A stretch of 64,000 nt of DNA, taken from assembly GCF_004216715.1 (NCBI RefSeq), contig NZ_SGXG01000001.1, positions 4,468,501 through 4,532,500 on the forward strand, in the 5' to 3' direction. This DNA is from Cecembia calidifontis. GTDB taxonomy: Bacteria; Bacteroidota; Bacteroidia; Cytophagales; Cyclobacteriaceae. Below the pieces are notes generated by a model. It worked only from the letters and a program-made list of their open reading frames with translations, was not told the DNA's origin and did no database searches. The translations under genes and the position numbers were made by a program. Positions 17,858 to 26,560 of this stretch are shown one piece after another; positions within the stretch are counted from its first letter, which is position 1, and each line of letters begins with the position of its first letter.

Positions 17858-18241
17858 TCAAATCAGGAATACCTGACAAAAAATATAGATAGGAGTATTC
17901 TGAAATATCGGGGGTGAGGAATCAGCAGAGGCTGTTTTCTCTTCTGTAGTTCGAAAAATTACTGGTAATTCAAAAGCAGCAGCATCAAAAGTAAGTAACT
18001 CACATACCTGATGCTGGAAATCCAAAATATCAGATAGCTGTTGATCGGAATTGGGAAGTTCCAATTTGGAGACATCATCACAGCATCCCGACATAGGGGT
18101 GTCTGACCCACAGCAGGTTTTGTATTCGGCAAAAACATTGATCCTTTGGAAGTCATCCCCACAAAAATGCATGGAATAGCTCAAACCTGCGTTAAAAAAC
18201 ACATAGAAAACAAGGAGTGCTATTTTGATGAATGACTTCAC
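17858..18241 (-). CDS. HYC_CC_PP family secreted protein
   Basis: A 127-residue exported protein of the Bacteroidota HYC_CC_PP family, named for its conserved motifs. It has a signal peptide (1-22, FIKIALLVFYVFFNAGLSYS), an HFCG block, two Cys pairs (KTCCGSD and SGCCDD) and a C-terminal SPPIF..NTPIYIFCQVFLI. The cysteines and histidine suggest metal binding or a disulfide fold. Family members are commonly found beside metal efflux genes, as here, so a periplasmic metal-handling role is likely (inference). It is transcribed in the same direction as cusA, but 285 bp apart, so it may have its own transcript. Confidence 0.8.
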   Translation of the reverse strand: MKSFIKIALLVFYVFFNAGLSYSMHFCGDDFQRINVFAEYKTCCGSDTPMSGCCDDVSKLELPNSDQQLSDILDFQHQVCELLTFDAAAFELPVIFRTTEEKTASADSSPPIFQNTPIYIFCQVFLI

Positions 18242-18462
18242 GAGAAATAATTACGCTACAAATTTATGAAGGTTCTGTTTTGTAAATGTATAGAATTATT
18301 GTTGGAGTTTCAAAAATCATATTGAAACCTTAAACCCCAATGCCTTGCCGAACCGTCTGAAATGATAGTAGAGTGGACCATATCTCCTGAAGTTCCTTCA
18401 TACTTCAATTCCTTTTATTCTTCAATGCAAATCTCTACATGGATAGACGAAATCATGGAAAA

Positions 18463-19176
18463 CTAGAATCTATAACTAAATAAAACCTGATAAAAAGGTG
18501 TGATACCTGATTGCCAGGATTTGACAGTGCTGTTTTCATAGCTGATGATAATGTTATCTTCATTAAAAGTCGATACGTAATCGGTATCCTGCTTTTGATG
18601 GGAGTATATAGTTTGCAAACTACTTTCCACTGAGATGGCAAAGTTGTTGCCCAACTGGTGAGTATAACCCAGAATTCCTGCAAACCTCAAATTTGTTTCG
18701 CGATAGTAGTCATGCCCGACTACATTCCAGCCAAAGTCCCCTGTGTAATCTTTGAGATTTACCTTCCTGAAATATCCAAGATCTGCACCAAAGTAAACTG
18801 AACCCTTGTCAAATATCAGGAGCTCTCTTTGTATACCTGCAGAGACAAAAAAGGAGTTGACACGGTAATCAAGACCAACTTTATCCTCATTGAATGCAGA
18901 GTCAAGGTAAGCATATCCTTCCGCTCCCAACCGCAACCGTAGACTGGTTTTTTTGGGAGCTTGGGGATTCAACATAAACCTCCCAAAAAGCGAATAGGCA
19001 GGAAGCTCATTTTTATCAATCAAGGAAAGCGCATCTAAACCTATTTCCCACCTGGGAATCCTGTCGCTAACTTGGGCATAGGACTGCTGTTGGATTGAAT
19101 ACAATATCAAAATTATAAGAAAAAAAGCCCTAATAACGTTTTTTGATAATTCAGAACTCACGATTACGTATTTCAT
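18463..19176 (-). CDS. Secreted or outer-membrane beta-rich protein, paralogue of 21021-21683
   Basis: A 237-residue protein of unknown function. After a 34-residue hydrophobic leader, the mature part opens WEIGLDALSLIDKNELPAYSLFGRFMLNP and then alternates polar and hydrophobic residues in short strands, ending in VLFSYRF with a terminal aromatic, as in outer-membrane barrels. The same opening (VGIDALSLFSKNQLPSYSIFGRYQLNP) and ending (ILFTINF) occur in the protein at 21021-21683. It lies 9 bp after the T9SS-cargo gene, as the last gene of the three-gene operon. A role in assembling or anchoring that surface protein is plausible but not shown. Confidence 0.7.
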   Translation of the reverse strand: MKYVIVSSELSKNVIRAFFLIILILYSIQQQSYAQVSDRIPRWEIGLDALSLIDKNELPAYSLFGRFMLNPQAPKKTSLRLRLGAEGYAYLDSAFNEDKVGLDYRVNSFFVSAGIQRELLIFDKGSVYFGADLGYFRKVNLKDYTGDFGWNVVGHDYYRETNLRFAGILGYTHQLGNNFAISVESSLQTIYSHQKQDTDYVSTFNEDNIIISYENSTVKSWQSGITPFYQVLFSYRF

Positions 19177-19185
19177 CTTTGTAAT

Positions 19186-21018
19186 TTATTTCTCTATTTT
19201 TAATTGAGTCTTGGTAATGTAATTCCCATTTCGGTAATGTAGGATATAAATTCCAGCAGGAAGGTCTTGAATGTACATGGTCTTTTTCTTAGAAATGGTT
19301 TCTACCTTTCTTAAGTTACCATTTTTATCATAAAGAAGCACCTGTCCCTCATTTACACTTTTTCCTGTCTTTTTTTCGTGTTCTTCAACACCCAAAAGTG
19401 AAACAGAGACTTCTTCAGAAGACGGGTTTGGATAAAGTAATAGACATATATCCCCGTTTTCTGGATTACAGCCACTTCCAGGTGGGCAAGAAAATGGATC
19501 TGAATATAAGTTTGTCGTTTTCCATTGGCTCCAACCACAGCCATTATTGACTCTTACCGACACAGCAGCATCTACATATTGTGATGGTGAATAATTCGCA
19601 ATATTAATAACAAAAGAATTTGGATTTGAACCATATTGTGTTGAATATCCATTCGTCACCTGTACTTCATATTGGTAATTTGGATTATATGGACTAATAT
19701 GTGTTACATATACTCCATTTGGACATACATATGGATATCCACCCGCAGAGGAATCAAATGCAGGATTAATTATATCTTCTGTTTGAATAGGTCCCACCTT
19801 GATTTGTTTTGTGACCACATAATTACAAGCCCCCGATACAGTAAATCTTAGGGTTGCAGTTCCGGGATTTGAACTAGGTTGTAAAAATGCAGAAGAACCG
19901 TTGCCAGATGAGGTAACTACTCGATTAGATGGGGTAACAGTCCATGAAATTGAAGAATTGGTCGGAGCATCAATTAAAGAAAATGTACTTCCACCTGAAC
20001 AAACAGATTCATTTGGAGGGCCCAAAATAGTTCCTGCGTTTTGCGGTGTAATAGATTTAGATGTAGTAACGACACATCCTGAACTAAGGGAGATATTAAC
20101 TGAAAGTGTTTGCGATGTAGAACCAGCAGGTGTAATTGTCCTTGTTCTTCCGGTTCCAGTCATCGTCCAACCTGACGGTAAGTTCCAGTTATATCCATTT
20201 GCTACAGCACAAGGCAAATCCTGTACAGAGGCTAAAAATGGAACACCACATTTTATTTCATTCGGAGTTGTAATAGTTAGAGAAGGTGTCCTATTTATAA
20301 CTATGGCCCTTGGAAGACTATAATGCGGAGTACCCCTTCCCTCTGTATTTGTCCAAGCTCTTACAGTAACACTCCCACTTACGCTACTGCAATTTGGAAT
20401 GAAGCTTTGAGTGTGGGCATTTGCTGAAGTAAACAATCTTCCAGTTCCATTAGAGGTTGTACCATCCGCAAACTTCCAACCTGCTGGAATAGTCCATTCA
20501 TAGCCAGATGCGGCTCTACCAACACCGTTTGGAATTGCCATGGGTGATATACTAAAAGAAACTGGGTTGGTCTGACAGATAGGCACATTTAGAGATGATG
20601 AATTATTTATTTGGGATGGGGTTTCGCCAATTATTGACATTACGTGATATGAGTTTTGAGACTCAAAACTCCTATTAAATAAACTGTTGTTACATGACCC
20701 AAAGGTGATTTTTACTTTGGCACCCTGGCTCTCGGTCTTCTGATTTCCCCAAGTAACCAATATATCATCAAGCGTTGGGTTTATAGTAGCAGTTGCACCG
20801 CCGTTTCCAGTGACACTTGCACTTCTCGTACTACAAATAGGTGAATTGACATTGTCAGCATCAATTTTATATCCTAAACTAAATGATGTTTGCTCCCCAT
20901 ACCAAAATGGTGATGAACCATATGGGGTAAATATAACATCAGGTTTTGGTGGATCTGTTTGTGAAACTGATGTAAAACTTATCAAAAAGAATATAAAATA
21001 TATAAAAGCTTTTTTCAT
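19186..21018 (-). CDS. T9SS-exported surface protein with PKD-like repeats and type A sorting domain
   Basis: A 610-residue secreted protein. Residues 1-19 are a signal peptide (FIYFIFFLISFTSVS). The body contains several PKD-like beta-sandwich repeats, about 80-90 residues each, with recurring YEWTIPAGW / YNWNLPSGW / ISWTVTPSN strands. The C-terminal 85 residues are a type A sorting domain (LYPNPSSEEVSVSL .. LPAGIYILHYRNG .. KTQLKIEK) that directs passage through the type IX system and attachment to the cell surface. Sorting-domain cargo depends on a T9SS machinery encoded elsewhere. Adhesion or matrix functions are common for such proteins, but no enzymatic domain is visible. It is the middle gene of a tight operon, 2 bp from the upstream paralogue and 9 bp from the downstream one. 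Confidence 0.85.
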   Translation of the reverse strand: MKKAFIYFIFFLISFTSVSQTDPPKPDVIFTPYGSSPFWYGEQTSFSLGYKIDADNVNSPICSTRSASVTGNGGATATINPTLDDILVTWGNQKTESQGAKVKITFGSCNNSLFNRSFESQNSYHVMSIIGETPSQINNSSSLNVPICQTNPVSFSISPMAIPNGVGRAASGYEWTIPAGWKFADGTTSNGTGRLFTSANAHTQSFIPNCSSVSGSVTVRAWTNTEGRGTPHYSLPRAIVINRTPSLTITTPNEIKCGVPFLASVQDLPCAVANGYNWNLPSGWTMTGTGRTRTITPAGSTSQTLSVNISLSSGCVVTTSKSITPQNAGTILGPPNESVCSGGSTFSLIDAPTNSSISWTVTPSNRVVTSSGNGSSAFLQPSSNPGTATLRFTVSGACNYVVTKQIKVGPIQTEDIINPAFDSSAGGYPYVCPNGVYVTHISPYNPNYQYEVQVTNGYSTQYGSNPNSFVINIANYSPSQYVDAAVSVRVNNGCGWSQWKTTNLYSDPFSCPPGSGCNPENGDICLLLYPNPSSEEVSVSLLGVEEHEKKTGKSVNEGQVLLYDKNGNLRKVETISKKKTMYIQDLPAGIYILHYRNGNYITKTQLKIEK

Positions 21019-21020
21019 AA

Positions 21021-21683
21021 TTAAAAATTTATAGTAAACAATATTTGATAGAATGGTAATACTCCAAAATCTATTTTATTAGAAGATACTGAGCCCCATG
21101 AGATCGCATCTCCCTCTTGGGTTTCTGCCAAGTAATCTTCATTCTTGTAAGTTCTTCCTGCGAAGAGACCTGATTCAAAAGAAACTTTTATTTGGCTAAT
21201 TGGTTTGTAACTGAACCCCATTAATACATTTATATTCATAGAAAAATTAGTTCTGTCTGTTGTATATAACATCAGAGTTTCCTCAGAAAAGTAAAACGCA
21301 CTAATTGTTTGTATTCTCCTTATAAAATTCAAATCTCCTCCGTAGTACATTGAATGCTTAGCGGAGCTAACAAAATCCTTTTGGTATCCTAGTGAAAATA
21401 AAGTATTGGCCGCTTTATCATCAACCAAAGTATAAAATTCATCTGGTGTTTTCTTCTCAAAATTCTGAATTTGGTACCCAACTCTTGCCCTTATAAAACT
21501 TTCCTTTTCAGCATTGGGATTTAGCTGATACCTCCCAAAAATGGAATAGGAAGGCAGTTGGTTTTTGGAAAAAAGTGACAAGGCATCAATTCCTACTTCC
21601 CACCTTTTACTATCCTGTTGTCCATAGACGGATAGTATAAAAAAACATGGCAATACTACCAAAACAAAGGTTTTAAATTTCAT
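21021..21683 (-). CDS. Secreted or outer-membrane beta-rich protein, paralogue of 18463-19176
   Basis: A 220-residue exported protein with a cleavable signal (FVLVVLPCFFILSVYG, about 5-21). The mature part has the same WEVGIDALSLFSKNQLPSYSIFGRY start as the protein at 18463-19176 and an aromatic C-terminus. This suggests a small outer-membrane barrel, though the family is not one I recognise. It is the first gene of the operon with the T9SS-cargo gene. A PorP/SprF assignment was considered, but the length (about 300 residues expected) and the opening motif do not fit. Confidence 0.7.
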   Translation of the reverse strand: MKFKTFVLVVLPCFFILSVYGQQDSKRWEVGIDALSLFSKNQLPSYSIFGRYQLNPNAEKESFIRARVGYQIQNFEKKTPDEFYTLVDDKAANTLFSLGYQKDFVSSAKHSMYYGGDLNFIRRIQTISAFYFSEETLMLYTTDRTNFSMNINVLMGFSYKPISQIKVSFESGLFAGRTYKNEDYLAETQEGDAISWGSVSSNKIDFGVLPFYQILFTINF

Positions 21684-22048
21684 TTGTTCAACTGTTGAGT
21701 TATTATGGACTTTAATATTAATTAAAATAAAATACTATACCTAATTAAATAAAAAAAAACAACCCTAAGATCATAGTAATCAATAACTTAAATTTTCTTC
21801 TATTAAAATCATCCTTATCTAAAAATCAGATATCATGTCTTATTTTGTTATTTTGGATCCTTCCACGGTCACTATTTTTGATTGGGTTTTGAAGATATAC
21901 TTTTTAAGAGTTCCCATTCTTAATTTTTCCCAGTTGAGGGATATCTTCTCCGGGCAACCGTTTCAAATGAAAGTTGTTAATATTGAAATTCTAAGAATTC
22001 TTTAATTAAGATCAACACAGATACATACCAATGCTAAAAACAAAGAAA
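21684..22048. other. AT-rich gap with no convincing gene
   Basis: It contains A/T-rich sequence and a 56-codon open frame at 21835-22005 (starting MSYFVILDPSTVTIFDW) with no recognisable family. Given the ATPase remnant that follows, this may be decayed coding sequence. A promoter for the leftward operon at 21683 should lie near 21690-21760, but no clear boxes are seen. Confidence 0.4.
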
Positions 22049-22335
22049 ATCTAATTGGAAAATACCAACTTCCAGTTTGCCTTTACTCCAAAAAATACAG
22101 ACTTGGGAACCCTTAGAGAGACCTTTTCACTAATCAAGTTTTCCATCTTCATCCCGTGGAACATGTCAAAGACCGGAATTTCAGGATCGACGGAAAGTAC
22201 ATCTTTGAGGTGGATGGCAAGAATAAAACCACTGAGCAAATTCAGGGAATTTAAAACAGCTTTATCGCTGCTGATAGTATTGAATATAGAAATGAAAAAC
22301 GTATTCAACTCTGGCTTTTTGGTTTTTTACACTGA
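22049..22335 (+). pseudogene. C-terminal remnant of a Bacteroidota AAA ATPase (DUF4143-type)
   Basis: Pieces in two frames read like the end of the phylum's common ATP-binding proteins with DUF4143. The first is NFQFAFTPKNTDLGTLRETF. After a shift near 22120 comes VEHVKDRNFRIDGKYIFEVDGKNKTTEQIQGI, then a TAA, then in the same frame NSFIAADSIEY..LWLFGFLH and a final stop. Intact relatives end in IPLW.FGFLY. At least one frameshift and one nonsense codon are present, and the N-terminal ATPase part is missing. The minus-strand open frame over the same bases is its shadow. Confidence 0.6.
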
Positions 22336-22399
22336 GATTTTAAACAATCGAATTTTTCTTAATTTTCAAAACCTAAAAATTAAAAGTGTTTTTCACAAC

Positions 22400-23326
22400 T
22401 CAATGCACTCCCTCAAACCAATTGAAATACTGTTTGATGATATTTTCTTTTTCCAAATGCAGGTATTCCAAAAATGCCTCAGCCACAGGTGAAAACCGCT
22501 TATTTTTTAAGTAAATCAGATTCCAAGTGGTTACTATAGGCAGATCATTTACCGGAATGATCTTCAAATCCCCATCCTTAATTTCATTTCTAAGCCCTAT
22601 AAGAGGCATCACCGAACAACCTAATCCTGCAATTACCGCCTGTTTCACCGCCTCATTGGAAGTGAGCTCCAATTTTTTGCTTACCGGAATATTGTTTTTC
22701 CTTAAATACCGCTCCATGGTCAGGCGGGTACCTGACCCATGTTCTCTGAAAATCAGGGTAATCTTTTCAAAAATCTCTTTTCCATAAACTTTTTGGTTCA
22801 GATCAAAATCCTTGTTGGCCACCAAATAAAGTTTATTCTCCATAAGGGGAATCGCCTCCACCTGCATGGCTTCAGGAAGAATTGAGACCAAAGCGAAATC
22901 AATTTCGTTTTCATCCAAACTGTTGATGACCATGGCCTTATTGGTCACATCGAGTTTGAGTTCTATGCCCGGATTGGCTTTTAGAAAATCCGCCAAAAAA
23001 TAAGGCATCACATATTTCCCTGTGGATACCACAGATATCTTAAGCCTTCCAGTCAATTGACCTTTGAATGAAGCAGTCTTAAAATTAATGGCATTGACCT
23101 GCTCCACTATTTTTTCAGCAGCCAAAGCAATTTCTTTTCCAAAATCTGTGATGTATAACTTCCTACCTACTACTTCGGTCAGCGGTATATCAAACTGCTC
23201 CTGAAAGTTTTTCAATTGTATGGAAACTGCAGGCTGTGTCAAATGCAGCTCTTCTGCTGCTTTTGTTATACTTTCAGTCTGTGTGACCTTTAAAAAAACC
23301 TGAAGTTGATGGAGTGTATAGTTCAT
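22400..23326 (-). CDS. LysR-family transcriptional regulator
   Basis: A 308-residue LysR regulator. Residues 1-60 are the winged helix-turn-helix (LHQLQVFLKVTQTESITKAAEELHLTQPAVSIQLKNFQE). The rest is the two-lobed effector-binding domain starting LKISVVSTGKYVMPYFLADF. It is divergent from the gene pair ending in sbtA, with a 91-bp A/T-rich shared upstream region containing several interrupted dyads. This is the usual layout for a LysR protein controlling its neighbour. Regulators of bicarbonate uptake in cyanobacteria (CmpR, CcmR/NdhR) belong to the same family, so sensing inorganic carbon or a related metabolite is a reasonable guess. Confidence 0.88.
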   Translation of the reverse strand: MNYTLHQLQVFLKVTQTESITKAAEELHLTQPAVSIQLKNFQEQFDIPLTEVVGRKLYITDFGKEIALAAEKIVEQVNAINFKTASFKGQLTGRLKISVVSTGKYVMPYFLADFLKANPGIELKLDVTNKAMVINSLDENEIDFALVSILPEAMQVEAIPLMENKLYLVANKDFDLNQKVYGKEIFEKITLIFREHGSGTRLTMERYLRKNNIPVSKKLELTSNEAVKQAVIAGLGCSVMPLIGLRNEIKDGDLKIIPVNDLPIVTTWNLIYLKNKRFSPVAEAFLEYLHLEKENIIKQYFNWFEGVH

Positions 23327-23417
23327 AAATTTTATTTATGCAATTCATTATAAATATAAATGAAAATATATTAATTATACTGATCAAATTTGTAAAAGGT
23401 TTCAAAACTTCAAAAAA

Positions 23418-23915
23418 ATGCCCCAGAGGATTTTCCTAAGCTGTTCTTCCAATCCTATCAAAAGCTACCTTAGGAAGCATTACCAATCTGAACCTTTCCT
23501 TTTTTCTTCTCCTGGTACTGTATTTGAGTCCAATTCGGAAATAGATCTGGATAAGATATATTGGATGATCAAAGAATTGGGGCCGGTTGAAATTATCCAA
23601 GTCCATGATATGGATTCGGTGTTTCTAACGGACATCATTTTGGACCAAAATGAAATTGATTTCCCCGGAAGAAAAGTGCTCTCAGAACTATACCACAACA
23701 ATACCGCTGAAGTTCAAAAAGAGGCCAAAACCCAATCTAAAGTAGGGGTTTTGGCCTTGTTACATATGGAATCACAGGCACAGTTTTTGATGCACCACAA
23801 AAAACTCTCTGAACTTTATTTGGAAGGACTGATCCAATTCAAAGGCCTTCTGACCCAACTACAAAAAAACAAATCGATTGAATTCGAACTCGAATTCCAA
23901 CACCAACCAGTATGA
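23418..23915 (+). CDS. Uncharacterised protein coupled to SbtA, possibly degenerate beta-carbonic-anhydrase-like
   Basis: A 165-residue soluble protein whose stop overlaps the sbtA start by 4 bp (ATGA), so the two are co-translated. I do not recognise the family with certainty. By eye the first 85 residues follow the order of beta-carbonic anhydrases: IFLSCSSN (compare the CSDSR zinc/Asp motif), FLFSSPGTV (compare RNAGN), and a helix then LGPVEIIQVHDMDSVFL (compare LGV..I.V.GHTDCG). The first Cys and the His are kept. The second Cys is Ser, and the catalytic Asp-Arg pair is gone. If the resemblance is real it would be a non-catalytic binder of bicarbonate or CO2. The C-terminal part (about 95-165) is helical and polar. 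Confidence 0.5.
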   Translation: MPQRIFLSCSSNPIKSYLRKHYQSEPFLFSSPGTVFESNSEIDLDKIYWMIKELGPVEIIQVHDMDSVFLTDIILDQNEIDFPGRKVLSELYHNNTAEVQKEAKTQSKVGVLALLHMESQAQFLMHHKKLSELYLEGLIQFKGLLTQLQKNKSIEFELEFQHQPV

Positions 23916-24874
23916 ATTACCATTTATTGATTGACAACTTTACCAATCCTGCATTTTTATTTTTTGTTTTAGGAATTGTGGCGGTAAGGTTAAAAAGTGA
24001 CCTGGAAATCCCTAACAACTCCTCTAAATTTATCTCCCTTTATCTTTTGTTTGCCATTGGATTCAAAGGCGGACAAGAGCTTGCCCACAGCGAATTCAAC
24101 ATGGGAATCATTTGGGCGGTACTTTTTGGCATTGGAGTAGCGAGCATCATTCCCCTGTACACTTTCTTCATACTCAAAAAACGTTTCAGTGTAGAAAATG
24201 CAGGTGCAATAGCTGCTGCTTATGGTTCGGTATCCGCTGTAACTTTTGTGACTGCGGTTTCTTTTCTGGAAATCCAACAGCAGCATTTCAATGGTTACAT
24301 GGTGGCCATAATGGCATTGATGGAGGCTCCTGCCATCATATTAGGGGTACTTTTGATCAAAATCTTTTCGGAAGAAAGCAATTCCCAAATGAAGATCAGA
24401 AAAGTAGTGCACCATGCCTTTACCAATGGTTCGGTACTTCTCATCTTAGGAAGTCTGATTATCGGCCTATTGGCATCTGAAAAAGAGGCAAGAGGCATTG
24501 AGCCTTTTACCACTGATATTTTCAAAGGTTTCTTGGCCATTTTCCTGTTGGATATGGGCATCACCAGTGGTAAAAAATTAAAAGATTTCTTGGATTCAGG
24601 AAGATTTACAGCTGTATTTGCGCTAATTATCCCTCTTATCAACGGAATAATTGTGGCCTACATCTCACAATTGATCACACCCAATACAGGGGACCGCTTT
24701 ATGTTTGCCATCCTTGCCGCTTCAGCTTCTTACATTGCCGTCCCTGCAGCCATGAAGATTGCCGTTCCCAAAGCAAATCCGGGGATATTCCTTCCCATGG
24801 CCTTGGCTGTAACGTTCCCTTTCAACATTACCCTTGGTTTTCCGATCTATTATTGGGTAGCCAGCAGCCTTTAA
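23912..24874 (+). CDS. sbtA: SbtA-like sodium-dependent bicarbonate permease
   Basis: A 320-residue inner-membrane protein of the SbtA / DUF897 family, known in cyanobacteria as a high-affinity Na+/HCO3- symporter. It has about ten hydrophobic segments and two pseudo-symmetric halves, with the family blocks LYLLFAIGFKGGQEL, AYGSVSAVTFVTA, MALMEAPAIILGVLL and AASASYIAVPAAMKIAVP. It is translationally coupled to the preceding gene and lies opposite a LysR regulator. In a heterotroph, bicarbonate uptake would feed carboxylases such as biotin-dependent acyl-CoA carboxylases. No P-II-like SbtB gene is adjacent, so the upstream partner may take its regulatory place (inference). Confidence 0.87.
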   Translation: MNYHLLIDNFTNPAFLFFVLGIVAVRLKSDLEIPNNSSKFISLYLLFAIGFKGGQELAHSEFNMGIIWAVLFGIGVASIIPLYTFFILKKRFSVENAGAIAAAYGSVSAVTFVTAVSFLEIQQQHFNGYMVAIMALMEAPAIILGVLLIKIFSEESNSQMKIRKVVHHAFTNGSVLLILGSLIIGLLASEKEARGIEPFTTDIFKGFLAIFLLDMGITSGKKLKDFLDSGRFTAVFALIIPLINGIIVAYISQLITPNTGDRFMFAILAASASYIAVPAAMKIAVPKANPGIFLPMALAVTFPFNITLGFPIYYWVASSL

Positions 24875-24949
24875 TTTTCATTAAAAAATTCTCAAAAATT
24901 TAATTGAAGATATTAGTTTTAAGCAAAAATTTTAAACCTCGTTTTTACT

Positions 24950-25471
24950 ATGCTTAAAACACAGTTGAGTACTATTCTTTTCGTCCTGCTTTTATCCTTC
25001 ACTGCGAAGGGGCAAATTGAATCCAATATCATTAATGCTGCACATGCCTACGCCAGGGCACAAATCAACTCAGATGTAGAGGCTATACTTAATTTTACCC
25101 ATCCTGGATTGATCGAACAGGCAGGCGGCAGAGAGGAAATGAAAAAAACCTGGCAAAAAATTTATGACAACCAGCAAAGTAAGGGAATAAGACTGCAGGA
25201 ATTCAGAGTAAAAGAACCCATACAGCATACCCGATCCAGTGGTGAAATCCACGCACTTGTTCCGGTAGTAACTACCAGTAAAGTCCCCGGTGGGCAACTT
25301 ATCACGGAAACCAACCTCATCGCCGTTTCGGAAGAGGGAAATGATCGCTGGTATTTTTTAGAAACCACGTCCATAGATGAAAGGAATGTAACCAAAGTAT
25401 TGGAAAAATGGGACGGAAGCCTGATCCTTCCTTTCAAAAAAGCACCTGTCTTCAAGGAAGACAAAAAATAA
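24950..25471 (+). CDS. Secreted NTF2-like hypothetical protein
   Basis: A 173-residue exported protein with a signal peptide (1-21, ILFVLLLSFTAKG). The mature part begins with a helix (IINAAHAYARAQINSDVEAILNFTHPGLIEQAGGREEM), the pattern of NTF2/SnoaL-like folds. A four-strand sheet follows (FRVKEPI, HALVPVVTTSKV, LITETNLIAVSEEG, RWYFLETTS). Such folds bind small ligands or act as scaffolds, and no catalytic residue can be assigned. It is 75 bp after sbtA and may be read from the same transcript. Confidence 0.65.
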   Translation: MLKTQLSTILFVLLLSFTAKGQIESNIINAAHAYARAQINSDVEAILNFTHPGLIEQAGGREEMKKTWQKIYDNQQSKGIRLQEFRVKEPIQHTRSSGEIHALVPVVTTSKVPGGQLITETNLIAVSEEGNDRWYFLETTSIDERNVTKVLEKWDGSLILPFKKAPVFKEDKK

Positions 25472-25475
25472 AAAA

Positions 25476-25495
25476 CCCTTCCAAATTCGGAAGGG
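25476..25495 (+). terminator. Hairpin after the NTF2-like gene
   Basis: CCCTTCC (25476-25482) pairs with GGAAGGG (25489-25495) across a 6-base loop, 5 bp past the stop. A-rich sequence precedes it but there is no T run, so on the plus strand it may be weak. On the minus strand it is followed by a T-rich stretch and could end the SDR transcript. Confidence 0.45.
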
Positions 25496-25560
25496 CATCA
25501 ATCATTAAAGATTCCTGATTTTCCATTTTGCTTTGAGATAGCCCCAAACTACTTTGGGGC

Positions 25561-26433
25561 TCATTGCTTTTTTCCCCTGGAAGCCTCCATCATATCCCAC
25601 AACTCCTGAGGAATCATTTCCAAATTATTGAATTCTCCAGCTCCCATGAGCCATTCACCTCCATCAATGGTAATCACTTCCCCATTGATATAAGCAGAAA
25701 AATCAGATACCAAATAAGCCGCTAGATTTGCAAGCTCCTGATGCTCCCCTACCCGCCCTACAGGCACTTTTTTGGCTGGATCGAATTTCTTGACCAAATC
25801 CCCCGGAAGTAACCTGCTCCAAGCACCCTCAGTAGGGAATGGCCCGGGAGCAATGGCATTGCTGCGGATTTTATATTTGGCCCATTCCACGGCCAAAGAC
25901 CGGGTCATGGCCAACACACCGGCCTTGGCTGCTGCACTGGGAACGACATAACCCGATCCTGTCCAGGCATAGGTTGTCACAATATTCAAAAAGGTCCCGG
26001 CCTGTTTTTCCTTGATCCAGTGCTTACCCGCAGTCAAGGTTACATTTGAAGTACCTTTCAGAACAATATCTAATACCGTATTGAAAGCATTGGTGGATAG
26101 CCTTTCGGTTGGGCTGATAAAATTACCGGCGGCATTGTTCAATACCACATCTACCCTTCCATAATGGGCTATGGCATCAGTCCACATTTTTTCGACCTGT
26201 TCAATCTCCCTTACATCACAGGCCAATGCCAAGACATTCCCGCCAGTTTCCTTTTCCATTTCTTTGGCTGTTTCCTGAAGCACCTCCAATTTTCTGCTGG
26301 TGATGACAAGGTTGGCTCCCAATTTCAAAAAATACAGCCCCATGGATTTCCCCAAACCAGTTCCTCCACCTGTAACTAATATAGTTTTACCTCTCAAAGC
26401 ACCTTCTTTGAGCATTCCTTCTGTGTAATTCAT
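25561..26433 (-). CDS. SDR oxidoreductase, 2,4-dienoyl-CoA reductase-like
   Basis: A 290-residue NAD(P)H-dependent short-chain dehydrogenase. The cofactor motif is TGGGTGLG (about 21-28), followed by LNNAAGNF. Where classical SDRs have YxxxK, this protein has TTYAWTGSGYVVPSAAAKAG: a Tyr well upstream and Ser-x3-Lys, which is exactly the arrangement of mitochondrial and peroxisomal 2,4-dienoyl-CoA reductases. That points to reduction of dienoyl-CoA intermediates in breakdown of unsaturated fatty acids. No fatty-acid genes are adjacent; it is monocistronic and divergent from the lipoprotein at 26561. The N-terminal 14 residues are a short extension with no signal. Confidence 0.85.
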   Translation of the reverse strand: MNYTEGMLKEGALRGKTILVTGGGTGLGKSMGLYFLKLGANLVITSRKLEVLQETAKEMEKETGGNVLALACDVREIEQVEKMWTDAIAHYGRVDVVLNNAAGNFISPTERLSTNAFNTVLDIVLKGTSNVTLTAGKHWIKEKQAGTFLNIVTTYAWTGSGYVVPSAAAKAGVLAMTRSLAVEWAKYKIRSNAIAPGPFPTEGAWSRLLPGDLVKKFDPAKKVPVGRVGEHQELANLAAYLVSDFSAYINGEVITIDGGEWLMGAGEFNNLEMIPQELWDMMEASRGKKQ

Positions 26434-26560
26434 ATCATTTGGATTTATTGACCGTTGAATATAGGTAATCCCAAAACCAAAAAAAAGGTTGGAACGGGCA
26501 ATTTGGCATCATTTTAAATGTCAATGAAAGAAAGTAGATTTACATCCTCATTATTTGGCT

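Noticed and set aside
21021..21683. PorP/SprF-type T9SS membrane protein
   Set aside because: The protein is about 80 residues too short and lacks the usual family opening. Only the general barrel-like appearance agrees.
22051..22492. Open frames on both strands between the T9SS operon and the LysR gene
   Set aside because: The plus-strand frames are pieces of a decayed AAA-ATPase end and the minus-strand frame is its shadow.
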